Positions 51,148 to 61,639 of a stretch of 64,000 nt of DNA are shown here, one piece after another (positions within the stretch are counted from its first letter, which is position 1; the number at the start of each line of letters is the position of its first letter). The notes under the pieces are model-generated. The model did no database searches. It was not told where the DNA came from and saw nothing but the letters and a program-made list of their open reading frames with translations. The translations under genes and the position numbers were made by a program. The stretch comes from Entomortierella parvispora (lineage: Eukaryota > Mortierellomycota > Mortierellomycetes > Mortierellales > Mortierellaceae): NCBI GenBank assembly GCA_963573315.1, contig OY752144.1:2784501-2848500 (forward strand), written 5' to 3'.

Positions 51148-53438
51148 TCAATGCGCAGAGGTGATAAGTCTGATCAACTTCTTTAGATTGATAACATCCT
51201 CCAGGCGCTCAGTGATACCCTCGAAAAAAAAGCTGTCCAGATTTGAGAGGTTGATGTGCACCATCACATCCTCTGTACTGGTGACAACGTCCTTTTTGAC
51301 GCAGGTAATCGGATTGCCACCAGAGACCCCAGGGAGTTCAATATGAATGCGAAGGACGCCTTTGAGGTTGGCTGGAGTTCCTGAATCAAGAAAATCCTGT
51401 CGAATGACTCTATTCGCCTTGCTCACGCTTATCCCATCCTTGCCTAAGAAACAGCCTCGGATGTCACTAGAAGTCTCATTAGAGCAAAGTAGATCCTTAC
51501 TGATCTTGTCGTTATAGAGCTTGATTGCAAGAGAGCCAGCGTAATTGTTGTCAGAGAAGAACCAGAGTCCATCTGGGCGAGTACCGAATTGAGCAATATG
51601 AGCATCTGATTTGGAGGACAATCTTTGAGGAATGCAAGATCCGCTCGAAGACCCGTCTCCGTATATCCAAATCCGTTGGCTGTGTTGATAGCATCAATCT
51701 GGAGCTTCAGGTCGTGGCACCAGGCAGGTAGAGTGATACCTTGAAGGAAAGGAAGATCGACAATAGGGTAGCCATTGAAGCGCTGAAGACACCGACGAAC
51801 AAGAGGCTCAAACGCATCTCCTTTTGATGTGGTTGCAAGTCCAAAGTTGCTGACGATCTGGAAAATCTGATCCAAGTATTCCAAGAATGCTGGGTCCTTG
51901 CCAGACGCCTTTAGCTCTATCTCCACCGCCTCAATGACCATCGGCTCGTCCATAATAAGGTGGACACCGTCAGGGTGTGGTCGCAGTCTACACAAGGCCT
52001 TGTCTACGAAGTCGGCCTGGTCTTTGCCCTTTTACGCATCATAGAAAAACAATGAACCAATTAATACTCTAACCGACAAGCATATATGAAGATGATGATA
52101 CCGTCGTATTGCACACTTACCGCAAATGATATTTTGCCGCCATGAAGATGATAAGCCAAGACCATTCGAGAGAGAAGCCGGGCCATGCAACCAGATTGAT
52201 CACTTGCGAGAATAGAGCGCACCGATCCGCGAAGTCCCTCCATAGTATGTTCGATCGAGTTATCTATGGCTTTTTCGAGCACAGTTTGCTTGTCATCTCC
52301 AGGCGATGAGGGTTTGGTGAGACGTTAACGACGTCGACAACAAATCGTGCTCGTCCTGCTAGCTTGCGATGTTTCGGTTCTGGGATGACACAATCCTCCA
52401 TATCAACTACATCCGAGAGCATCCTAGAGACATCATCCTTACAGAAGCGCGGAAATTCGGTGATTTGGAGTCGTTGGTCTGTTTGGCAACAGCAGAGTAC
52501 ACTTGATCCGCATTCTGTAATGAGAGGGCTGTTCCAAGGATCACCAACGTGGCTTGAAAGTTGCTGAGTGTTGCTGATAACGGAGTGAGAAAGCCACGAA
52601 GAAACTCTAACCGGACCTGGTTTTTGTCGTCAAAGAGAGTGTTTCTATTGTTGAGAGCAGACGGTGAGATGATCTTCTTTTGCAAAATTAGATTTGCAGC
52701 AACCTGTGCTTCATCCAGTGCGATCACTACTCCAAGACCTTTAGGGAGAATATAAGCTCGAATGTCGGGTTGAACTTTACGAAGAAGGGCACCAACTGTG
52801 CGATCATCGTAATTCCGTACGTTATTAACCAAGTCACCAATGGTTGAGGCGCCACGTTCGCTGGTCTGTTCATGGAAGAATTGCCGAGGCTGGAGATTGG
52901 GGTTGTTGATGAGAAGGTGTAGTAGGAAGAGGAGCCGAGCAAGGAATTCAATCTCCACGCGTTCCCCTGCCAAGGCCTTGACTTCTGAATCAGTATCTAC
53001 TGCATCCTGCCAACCTCCTTGATTCTTGTGAATGACGGCCCTGTACATGCTCTCGATATCCTTCGATAAATTCACGAAATTAGGGTCCTTGAATCCAGGG
53101 GAGGCAGCAGGCGTCGGAATACAACACACAGCGTAGATGAGAAAGTGTTTGCTCGCAAGGTCAATCACGGTGGCGGTCTTTCCTGAACCGCTGGGCGCCA
53201 CCATTGCCACCACGCGATGATCACTAGATCTGCCGACGTCCTTGTCTACAATTTCTCGAAGAGTTTCGCCTTCGCTCGTCTTTGCCTGCTTATCCAGCTC
53301 AAGTCCCAACATCACCAGGCTGATGTTCTCCGCCTTTCCGCGATAAGGCAGAGGCCGCTTGTAGAATCGACCCAACACCCCTCGTTGTACGACCTCCACA
53401 TCCTTGGCGCTTATACTGTTGGTTGTATGGCGCTGCAT
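51148..53438 (-). pseudogene. Crinkler-like P-loop NTPase/nuclease family gene, frame-broken
   Basis: Minus-strand coding sequence starts at 53438 (MQRHTTNSISAKDVEVVQRG). Walker A VAPSGSGKT and Walker B-like GVVIALDEAQ mark an NTPase (STAND/CRN-type). The C-terminal part (from ~52025) resembles the nuclease-like module of Crinkler effectors common in Mortierella and Glomeromycotina (LPAWCHDLKLQIDAINTANG). An intron at about 52033-52120 is in phase. Reading continuity needs frame changes at about 52455, 52300 and 51630 with no intron signals, so the gene looks decayed, unless these are assembly errors. CRN-type proteins act inside cells and were first known as pathogen effectors; in free-living fungi their role is unclear. 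Only the NTPase half is an intact frame. Confidence 0.6.
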
Positions 53439-53638
53439 GCTCCATAACTACAATTCGGTGACGTCATTATTTTTTTTGGTTGGGGAGGTTTAAGCGAGTT
53501 GCGACCTTTCGTATTGTTTTGTCTTGTCATGGGCTGACACTGAGGTGTACAATCCTTGTGAATAATAAACCACGCTTCTCAAGCTGGCGACAAAGTCTTG
53601 GAAATACTCCAAACTACACACTCGCGGCCTGTTGGTCA

Positions 53639-56163
53639 GTGTAACTGCAAGTCTATTCCATAGCTCGTTTGCCTCGCTCTCGCAGTCAGCGATCGGTTCT
53701 GTGCCCTTCTAGATCTTGTGTTTTCGCTCTCATAAAGTGCCTGCTTGACTACCAATGGAATCCAATCATAAAGGGCATATTCGCCAGTCTGAGCTTGTGA
53801 CTTGCTGCTATGAGCGCCCAGCCATCTTTTATCAACTTTTTCAGCCTGGAGATAATAGTCAATTAGAAGATATGGAAACAGCCGATCTATAAGGTACATA
53901 TGCTAGCATGGCCGTTGGCGCCTCCTGTGGTCGGGACATGTAAATGTCTGAAGAAGACCCTCGAGTTCGTTCGTAATCAGTCCATTCGTGGGTTTTACAC
54001 TCACATAGTATTGGACAGTGAACAAGCTGAATGATCTGACAATAATCTAGAGACAAAGAGGATAAAATGGCGGCGGCGAGTGAGATGTATCACAGTAGCC
54101 ATCCTGAGCTGCAACCGTATTAATACTTGCCACATTTCGTCAAGCAGAGGTGTCACAGATGCCAAAGCGAGCTCAATTGGGAGAGCCCCTGCTCTAGACT
54201 TCCTTAATTTGTCTTCCTTTGTCATCGGAGGCGGCGCCAATCCACGCTTGATTTTAAAATAAGTTATTCGATAAAAAAATCTGTGTTCACTTCGCCTTCC
54301 AACAGCCAAATCAGATAGTTGGCTCGCACGTTCCTTTTATGACCCAAATACCTTTGTTTCAGGGTCTTGTGCCAAGATTCGACCCAATTGTTGGTTGTGA
54401 CCTCTTGACCATCCTGTGAAGATGGCGCGTTTGTAAATAGCAGCTTTGTGAGTAGCATTTCCGAGGATTGCCTGGCAGCCTTGGTGGGATCCATCTTCAC
54501 ATTGGCACCTCTCTTACCACTCTATGATACGCAGCCCAACGCTCTATATTTTCACTGAGCCAGCGGTTTTCGATATACCTAATGAAGGAGGTCGCTGAGG
54601 AGAAATCTCGTTTGAATGCTGCCCACAGACGTTGTTGATCCAAAGCTGTCCTGGCCGTACGGACCTCTTTCAGTCGAGGTCTCATTTGCATGCATTCCCG
54701 CTCTAGGTATTGATACAAAATGATCTATGTTAGTTGAAGCTTGCAGTCTCATGTTTCTTTAGGTATACGCAGCAAGTATGGTCACAGGGACTCACTGAAC
54801 ACCTCGCCTTCATATGCTTCTCCCAAAGCTGGGCGACATGGAAGTCACAATAGAAGATCTTTGCATGAGGAAATATTCTTGAGATGGCCAAAGACTCGGC
54901 CGGTGCACAGTCTACCATAAAAGCAGCTGTCTTAAGACTACAATCGCTTTTCAGCCATCGTAACCAATGTTCAATGTTATATCTACGTACGTATCGAAGA
55001 TCAGCACTTAGTAATGTTAAAACTATCCTTGATAAACAGACCTGTTCGCGGCTATAGTATGACATGTTACGTACTGCGACTCGGAAGACGTGATCAGAAA
55101 CGCAACTGGAATGCCTTTATGAACGATTCTATCCTTTACCAGTAGCGTGAACAGAAAAGCGGATCTGGTATGGCCGCCGCCATCTAGCACTTTCTTGATA
55201 TTTGACACAGTTTTATAAGTGGAGTCCATGCAGTAAATGGAGTCGTTGTCTGCCAACACCTTGTGAATGATAAAAGTGACTTTATGACACCTCAAGATCC
55301 ATATGAAGATTGTTCTGCGTTGAAAGCTTTGTACCTCAAGTTGAAATGATGTGCTCCAGGCATAGAAACGACTTATCCGTCGGTTCTCTCAGGTTTTTTT
55401 CGAACATTGCTTTTCCTCCTTTTTGCTTGATCTCTTGGATCCATAGCACAACACTCTCCACAAGATCCTTGTCCTTCTGCCACATTCCTATTCTCTGCTG
55501 GTAAATGGCTCCCCGAGCGTCGTTTTCGCCTATGGCCAACGCTGATGGGGGAATAATATTACCGTTCTTAATCTATGTATATAAATAAACGTGAAAAGGC
55601 ATTCAGCGATCCATGTTTCCTGACAAAACACAAAGGAACACAAATGAAACTCACATCAAGCGTCAACTCCTGCCCAGGACGCAATTTCTTCTGGAATGAC
55701 ACCCAGTCATGGCCTTGGTCAATTTGATATTGGAGCCATTCGCGATCATTTCGTCCACAGGGTAATCTCGCCCGTTCCACACACGATGTATCACGATTGT
55801 GTTTCCAATGATACAGTACATGAATTCTCTCCTTGCCAACGGCCTTGCGCACTGATAGCAGGGCTTTGCAGTTCATCCCTACACAGACGTGGCCGCTCTT
55901 CAATACACTTGGCTTACGCCAACGGCGGCAAATGTATTGCAGACTCCAATGAACTCGGAGTTTCGACTAGGGCGACATTTCATGGTGGTAAGGGAAGATG
56001 ACCTATCAAGCAATGGCGTGTCGAGGTCTTGGTTATAAATTTCGGAATGTTTAGCGGTTCGATACTGCCAATCATATGCCCTCCTTTCTTGGATCCAGAA
56101 ATCACGAAACTGTTGACAAGTAAATGTGAGGGTTAGAGGAACAGGTAGGCGATTGTGGCGCAA
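53639..56163 (-). pseudogene. MULE-type transposase, decayed
   Basis: Minus-strand fragments spell out a Mutator-like transposase in order. A WRKY-GCM1-type zinc region (HVCVGMNCKALLSV and YHWKHNRDTSC) lies at about 55880-55780. The catalytic core begins with YCMDSTYKTV (first Asp) near 55225 and continues with AAFMVDCAPAESLAISRIFP and FYCDFHVAQLWEKH. C-terminal helices with TTNNWVESWHKTLKQRYLGH follow near 54370. The end is a SWIM zinc finger (TCPDHRRRQRPC then HMYLIDRLF) in which the codon before the His is TAG at 53905-53903. Frame changes without introns occur near 55960 and 55350. Introns are present (for example the GTGAGT donor at 55650). No clear terminal inverted repeats were found around it. 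Confidence 0.75.
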
Positions 56164-56201
56164 TGATGAAAGGCTTAATGGGGTCCAGAGGACTGATGTC
56201 A

Positions 56202-56219
56202 GGGGGGGGGGGGGGGGGT
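56202..56219. repeat. G18 homopolymer
   Basis: A run of 18 G at the boundary between the MULE remnant and the Fanzor-fusion gene, similar to the G-runs at 722-739 and 2101-2117. Such runs are prone to length error. Confidence 0.8.
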
Positions 56220-56380
56220 AAAATGAAGAATGTCCCGTATTCTTAGGATGCTCGAATGGTTCAGGTCAAACCGAGAGGGGATACAGGAGGGCAGTCCTTC
56301 AGGAGTCAGGACCTTCATGCCCATTCGCGCACGTGACATTCGAACAATGAGCCAGGGCCGTGCGCGACACCTTGTCCAAC

Positions 56381-56530
56381 CCATTGCCACCTCCTGACTC
56401 ATTGCCATACCTTGACCTTTACCATACCTGACCCCTTATCACCTCCTGACTCACTGCCATATCTTGACCTTTACCATACTCAGACCCATTGCTACAACCT
56501 GTCTCTTCGCCGTACCCTAACCCTCGCCTA
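56381..56530 (+). repeat. ~54-bp tandem repeat array, about 2.5 copies
   Basis: Unit starts at 56381, 56435 and about 56488. The shared core is 'cacctcctgactca(t/c)tgccata(c/t)cttgacctttaccata'; the third copy is degenerate and truncated. It lies 150-300 bp upstream of the fusion-gene start codon, in its likely promoter. Confidence 0.8.
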
Positions 56531-56685
56531 CTTGACTCCAAGTTTGACGCGTACAGTTCGTCCCATTGTCAAGGCTGAATTACTTTAAAATCTCGACATG
56601 TCCTGTCCAAGTCAATGAGTCTCTACACATCACTAATCAACATTGTCTTTTCGCTCTATTCAGTCGCGCAAGTCCAGTTTGTATC

Positions 56686-59600
56686 ATGGGCTGTCTGGGT
56701 CTCTGGCGATTCTTTGCCGCCAAAAAAAGATACAAGCCGGTTTTCAGAAAACCGCGACATCAAAGTGAAGCACTTGGCGGACCAAACTCTAAGATCCGGG
56801 TCGACATCCAGGCATGTTTTTTCCCTACCATCCGATATGCATACGCCAATCACGGCAACCTCGAAGTAGCCCATGCCATTGTCTTGAAAACTCTCGAAAG
56901 AAGCATAACGGACCGGACGGCCGCGGTTTTGTATTTTGACGGCGCTCAATGTGAAGAGAAGATTCCAGAGCAGCATAAGCGGCAAAATGCTCGATTCAAG
57001 GCCATCGACAATGCTGACAAGCATGTCACAACTTTCGAGGATCACATGGCCAAAGGAGCGCGCCTAAGAAAGAGGCATTTTGCAAACGTGAAAAAGCAAC
57101 TGACAGCTGCCTTTCGCTGGAGTACTGAGGCACGAGACAGCCTGATTCACTTCCTCAGAACTCGCGGCTGGGAGGTTGTACAATGTGCCACGGAGGCGGT
57201 GTGCCACGGATACTGAGGAAGGAGACATCGTCATAAGCGGAGACTCTGATTTGTTCGTTTACAAGCAGGTTGCAGTCGTTTGGCGGCCCCTTCGAGGCGG
57301 CGGGTTTTTGGAGTATCAAAAGCCAGCCGTTTTGTCTGCCCTGGGACTCGAGACTGCAGAACAGCTTACGACACTGGGCATTGTATCGACAAATGATTAC
57401 AACCGCAGTGTGTTCGGCCTCGGATGCGAGACAAATTATAAGATTGTAAAGGCAATCTCGGCCAAAGGATCTGACGACGCAGGTATGATGTTTGCATGAG
57501 GCCTTTTCATTCTGCGTTTCTGCTTTTTGCTCAGTCTTTTTAACCTCTTTTCTTAGCTCTAGGCGTCCCTACTCTTGTGGAGGAATACCTATCCGATGAA
57601 CGTGTCATCCTCAAGAATAAGACCGACCTTACTTTCGGCACAAGCATCAGTGTGTTTGTGACTCTCAAGCAAACACCCCTAGCGACTGGTCAATATGACA
57701 ACCCAAACGCTGTTGATCTCGAGACGAGATTGAAGAATATCAAGAAAAGATTCGAAGAGGCCTGTGACCAGTTCAAAGAGCAGAAGCAGGCGCAGCTTGC
57801 CTCTAAAGCGGAAGATAAGAGGTACCCATATCCACATCGTTAGAAGTCATCTGTGTGCGACGATTGTATTGTGGTGATTAACGCCATTCACCTTTTCTAT
57901 TTTTAGAGCCGCGTCCCTCAGTCCCCCTCGCAGACATCGACCTTCTCAAAAGTACAACCGATACCGCACAATTGATCGCCCGCCACCCAGAGAGAACAAG
58001 GACTCGACCACGGCTCTTCCTCCTCGCCCGCGCTATTCTGCGAAAACTAGGAGAAAGACGGTGGAACATGATCCTCCCAAATCAATGAAGCGTTATGAAT
58101 GGAAGAAATGGACGACGAAACCCAAGAGTAACCTGGAGACCGTCAAAAAAGAGCCGACCTCGGAAGCACCATCTACCGATATCGGAGACAAGATGGAAGT
58201 GGCATTAGTCGCGAAGGTCAACAAGAAACCAAAGAAAAAGAGCAAAAAATCGAAAAAAGCCGACGACGAGCCCAAGGAACCTTTGACTATAGAGCAAATG
58301 AACAAACGGCACCTCTTAGCAGCGCTGAAATGGGAGCATCCGCTAGTAACTCTTCGAATTGGAACAATCCAAGCGAATATCAGGGCAGCATCCAAAGGCA
58401 GGGCCGATGTCGCGCGCGAGATGATGACTTGTTTGCAGGACGCCGTCAGGGAAGCGAACAGGACCAAACGACAAGCTCAAAAAATCATTGCCCTGTATAT
58501 TGAAAGGATTGCAAGTGGCCACCTGGAGCCGAAGGATCGGGAGTTCCTTGACGGACTATGCAAACGAGTACAGCCCGAGGATGAAACTGAAAGCCAAGAA
58601 GATGACGAGGAGGACGTGGACGACGAGGACGTCGAGGGCGACGAAGGTCACGCAGGGGGGGAGGGTGGCACAGGCAATAAGAAAACTTTGGACATTCAGC
58701 AACAGTTCATTGGTTGCTTTCTTCGATACCTGTATTCAGGCAAACTTCCAATGAACCGGGGCGTGGGGATCCTTGTCAACCGTTTTATTCTGAAACTGCA
58801 GGAGCTAGGATTGCACATACCCACAGCTCAAATCCCCTCATTCACGCCTTCAGCGTTGGTACGCAGTGTGTCCAGTCAGCTGGCGTCAGAGATCAATCGT
58901 GTATTTCGAAGGGGCACAGTTGAGCTGAAAAAACAGGTAAAACATGATTATATTTTATATAAGGCTCCCAGCTATATTCTAACAATTTAACAATTTTTCA
59001 AAATAGCTTACGAATTGGCAGGACAGTGGCAGACCAGAAGTGGCTGGGATCGACCTGGAGATTGACTTTGAGCTGACAGCTGTGGAAAATTTCCTAAGGT
59101 TCAACAAAATAAGCGGCTGTAGGCGCAAGATAGCCCCACTATCATCGGCAGAAGATGGTTTTGTGACGTTCTCTGAAATAGAGATTGCCACTTTCTGTTG
59201 GAAACGACCCGTCTTAAAAAATCGAATTCTGGAGATAGTGCGATCTACATTTCCAACCTGCTCAGCTCTTATGGACGTGACCGACGTGTGGCTTTCGGGT
59301 CAGGCTCCTGGAGTCTTGATCATGGAACTGATTGCAGATATCGCTCCTACTGGTCTGACCGTTCGACAACGCGGAAAGCTTGGGTTCCGAGGTGCAATTG
59401 ACAATATGTCAATGGACGATGTGAGGGACCATCTAGCTGTCGTCCGTGATCCTAGCTTCGACCCAAGGAATTACAATCGGAAAGGCTATCTCCTGGCAGG
59501 GTCGATCCGGACTGATGGTTTACGACTCCAGCTTACCGGCTTTAAATTGAAGGAGCTGCAATCAGTTCGTTACCAGAGGCTGTCGAAAGCCATATTGCCC

Positions 59601-60977
59601 GCTCGACTCACATCAACAGTAGGAGGCACAAACTACTATCTCCAGGAGATTCGTAATGTGGTCAAGACCAAGGACGACGTCGCTCAACTTTGGCCGAACT
59701 GCCCTCCAAATGAGATCAAAGTTCTCTGCCTGGACCTTGGCCAAGCATTTGTTGTCGCTGGGAGTGCTTTCTTACCAGGCTCGAATGACAAAAAAGGAAA
59801 AGGACCTGCTGTTGCGCCCCAGATCACATCGACCCCTTGGAACATTGCAGACACCAACTTTGCCTCTTCGTTAATGGACATTCCTTATCCAGAGACGTTC
59901 TACAACATGTCCGTGAACCAGAAAGCTGTATACCAGCCTGCATTCAAGTTCCGCAAGTGGAGTGAAGAAAGGAAGCAGAGGGTTCCCGAGGGCATACACA
60001 AATCGATCCAAGAAATTGAGACGAGTCTCCCTCCTCTCCATGGGCCAGATACAAGCGTGGCACAGTATGTGCAAGAGCTCGAAGCGGTTGGAAAGCTTTT
60101 GGACGATTTCTACAACGGCTCGAACAGACTGTATAAAAGTCATGCATGGGATGCACAGCGTGCGAAAGAGGAGGAGTACTTGATGATCGCCAATCGGTTG
60201 CTGAAGATGATCGGCGGGTCGATTGGAGCCAAGAGGGACGCGGCTAATATGGCGGTGATAGGTATTGGCCTCGGAGATTTCAGCAGCTCGGCGCGCCTCA
60301 CTTCACTTCACAATGCCTTTTTAGCTGTCTTTGTTCCTTTGGTAAGAGATTCGCTCATACAATGTCCTTAAATTGTGTCTATGGAATACGGCCCTTTATT
60401 GACTTGTCATTTACTATCATAGGCGCGCGCCTTGGGCTACATAGTGGTGGGGGTAAACGAATACTATTCGTCGAAGAAGTGCCCTCGGTGCCGTTCATTC
60501 GTGTGCCAAGTGACTATACGGAGGCTTTTTTGCGACGGCTGTGGAACTTATTTCCATAGGGATGAGATGGCAGCTCAGAATATGGTCAATGCCGTTCGGG
60601 GCCACCTGCTTGAACAACAGCGGCCCCTATACCTCCAGCCGGTGGACGAGAATGGACACTACCCATGGATGGAGGAAACTGAGGGTGTGGATGAGAGCAG
60701 CAAAAACAATAGTACCAACAACGACATGCCACCAGTTGTCTTGGATGGAATAGATCCGACGGAAATGGGGATGGATATTTGGGGCTCTGGGTACGCGATG
60801 GACTTTGAGGACAAGGCGGACAAAGTCATCCTAGCTGACAACAGTGGTGCTAGTAGTAGCAACTGTGTTCGGGAGAGCGACCAAGATAGCTTCCGCAGGG
60901 CACCCAAGAGGCTGGCCTCCGAGGAAGTGGATCAGATCAGGGCGATTCTACGCAAGGCGCTGCGTCTCGAAGAGTAA
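56686..60977 (+). CDS. FEN1/XPG-like PIN nuclease fused to Fanzor (TnpB-type RuvC) nuclease
   Basis: Exons 56686-57482, 57557-57821, 57907-58936, 59007-60341, 60423-60977 (~1327 aa). The N-terminal third is a FEN1/XPG-type PIN nuclease: MGCLGLWRFF start, VDIQACFFPTIRYAY, LYFDGAQCEEKIPE, then CATEA and GDIVISGDSDLFVY. A 2-nt loss near 57200, within the EAD motif, breaks the frame. The middle is basic and low-complexity (KKPKKKSKKSKK). The C-terminal half is Fanzor: helical RTKRQAQKIIALYIERI, RuvC-I EIKVLCLDLGQAFVV, RuvC-II region AVIGIGLGDFSSSARLTSLH, zinc ribbon CPRC...CDGC, and RuvC-III HRDEMAAQNM. The position of the canonical RuvC-II Glu holds Gly, and a Glu (VNEYYSSKKC) lies some 40 residues on, as described for eukaryotic Fanzors. 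Fanzors are RNA-guided DNA nucleases of transposon origin; the guide is usually encoded by the 3' flank. Start at 56686 is chosen because FEN1-family proteins begin with MG. The ATG at 56686 and all splice junctions downstream of the lesion keep phase. Confidence 0.8.
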
Positions 60978-61131
60978 TGATAGTTTATACTAGCTTTTAT
61001 GTGTGCCGCCAACACACTCCCCCCGAAGATTTTCCATATTTGTCGTACCCGTTGCGCCACTTAGGTGACGTAATAGGTGCGCAAATATGCGGATTTCTTT
61101 TTTTTCAAGGCGTCACTTTCGTCCAACTCTC

Positions 61132-61233
61132 TCCACTCTCCAACGCTCTCCACTGCCCAACGCCCTCCACTTTCCAACGCTCTACAATTTCCAACGCTCT
61201 ACACTTTCCAACTCTCTTTACTTTCCAACTCCC
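61132..61233 (+). repeat. 17-bp tandem repeats, six copies
   Basis: Six consecutive 17-bp units start at 61132, 61149, 61166, 61183, 61200 and 61217, with consensus TCCACTTTCCAACGCTC. A degenerate unit precedes them (61113-61131) and a partial follows. Units differ at several positions, so the array is not very recent. Confidence 0.9.
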
Positions 61234-61323
61234 TCCACCCAACATTTTACATTCATCACTCAGGTAGAGTATTTATTCGCATGCCATCACCAGAGAATCA
61301 CTTTTGTCGGTAGCGACCAACCT

Positions 61324-61524
61324 CCTTTAGCTCAGACGTGTTTAACGGAAAGGCAACTTTCTCTGGCATGTTGACCGGGGAGGTGGTTGGACAGAATTGA
61401 ATTCAATGTGTTGTTGAAAAGGAGGAAACAGATCAGACCCATTGTCCAAAAGGTTGACATGTCCTTTAGCTCAGGCGTGTTTAACGGAAAGATATCTATC
61501 TTTCTCTGGCATGCTGACCGGGGA
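61324..61524 (+). repeat. direct repeat pair, ~60 bp
   Basis: Copy 1 at 61324-61381 and copy 2 at 61463-61524 share 'cctttagctcag(a/g)cgtg' and 'tttaacggaaag', a short variable stretch, then 'tttctctggcatg(t/c)tgaccgggga'. They lie between the fusion gene and the next gene. Confidence 0.85.
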
Positions 61525-61639
61525 TGGGAGCCGAACAATGTGTTCTCTGTTATTCTCTGAAGGAAGGCGTATCTTCGAAATCCTCACTGAAAAATGACCG
61601 GATACTAAAAGCCCTTCTTGTTTATTGTGAGACCTTAGA

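Larger units (their letters stand above)
60978..61639 (+). other. 3' flank of Fanzor fusion: repeats, possible guide-RNA region
   Basis: No protein gene. It contains a T-run near 61098-61106, the 17-bp tandem array at 61132-61233 and two copies of a ~58-62-bp direct repeat. In TnpB/Fanzor elements the guide RNA is transcribed from the right end of the gene, so this is the place to look; no fold or end boundary could be established by eye. Confidence 0.4.

Noticed and set aside
52439-52458. possible intron explaining the first frame change in the Crinkler-like gene
   Set aside because: The only GT-AG pair there would be about 19 nt, too short for splicing; a frameshift is more likely.
56512-56525. 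telomere-like CCCTAACCCT
   Set aside because: A single short match inside a decayed 54-bp repeat; no telomeric array.
61132-61233. CRISPR array
   Set aside because: The 17-bp units are directly contiguous with no spacers, and this is a eukaryotic genome; it is a minisatellite.
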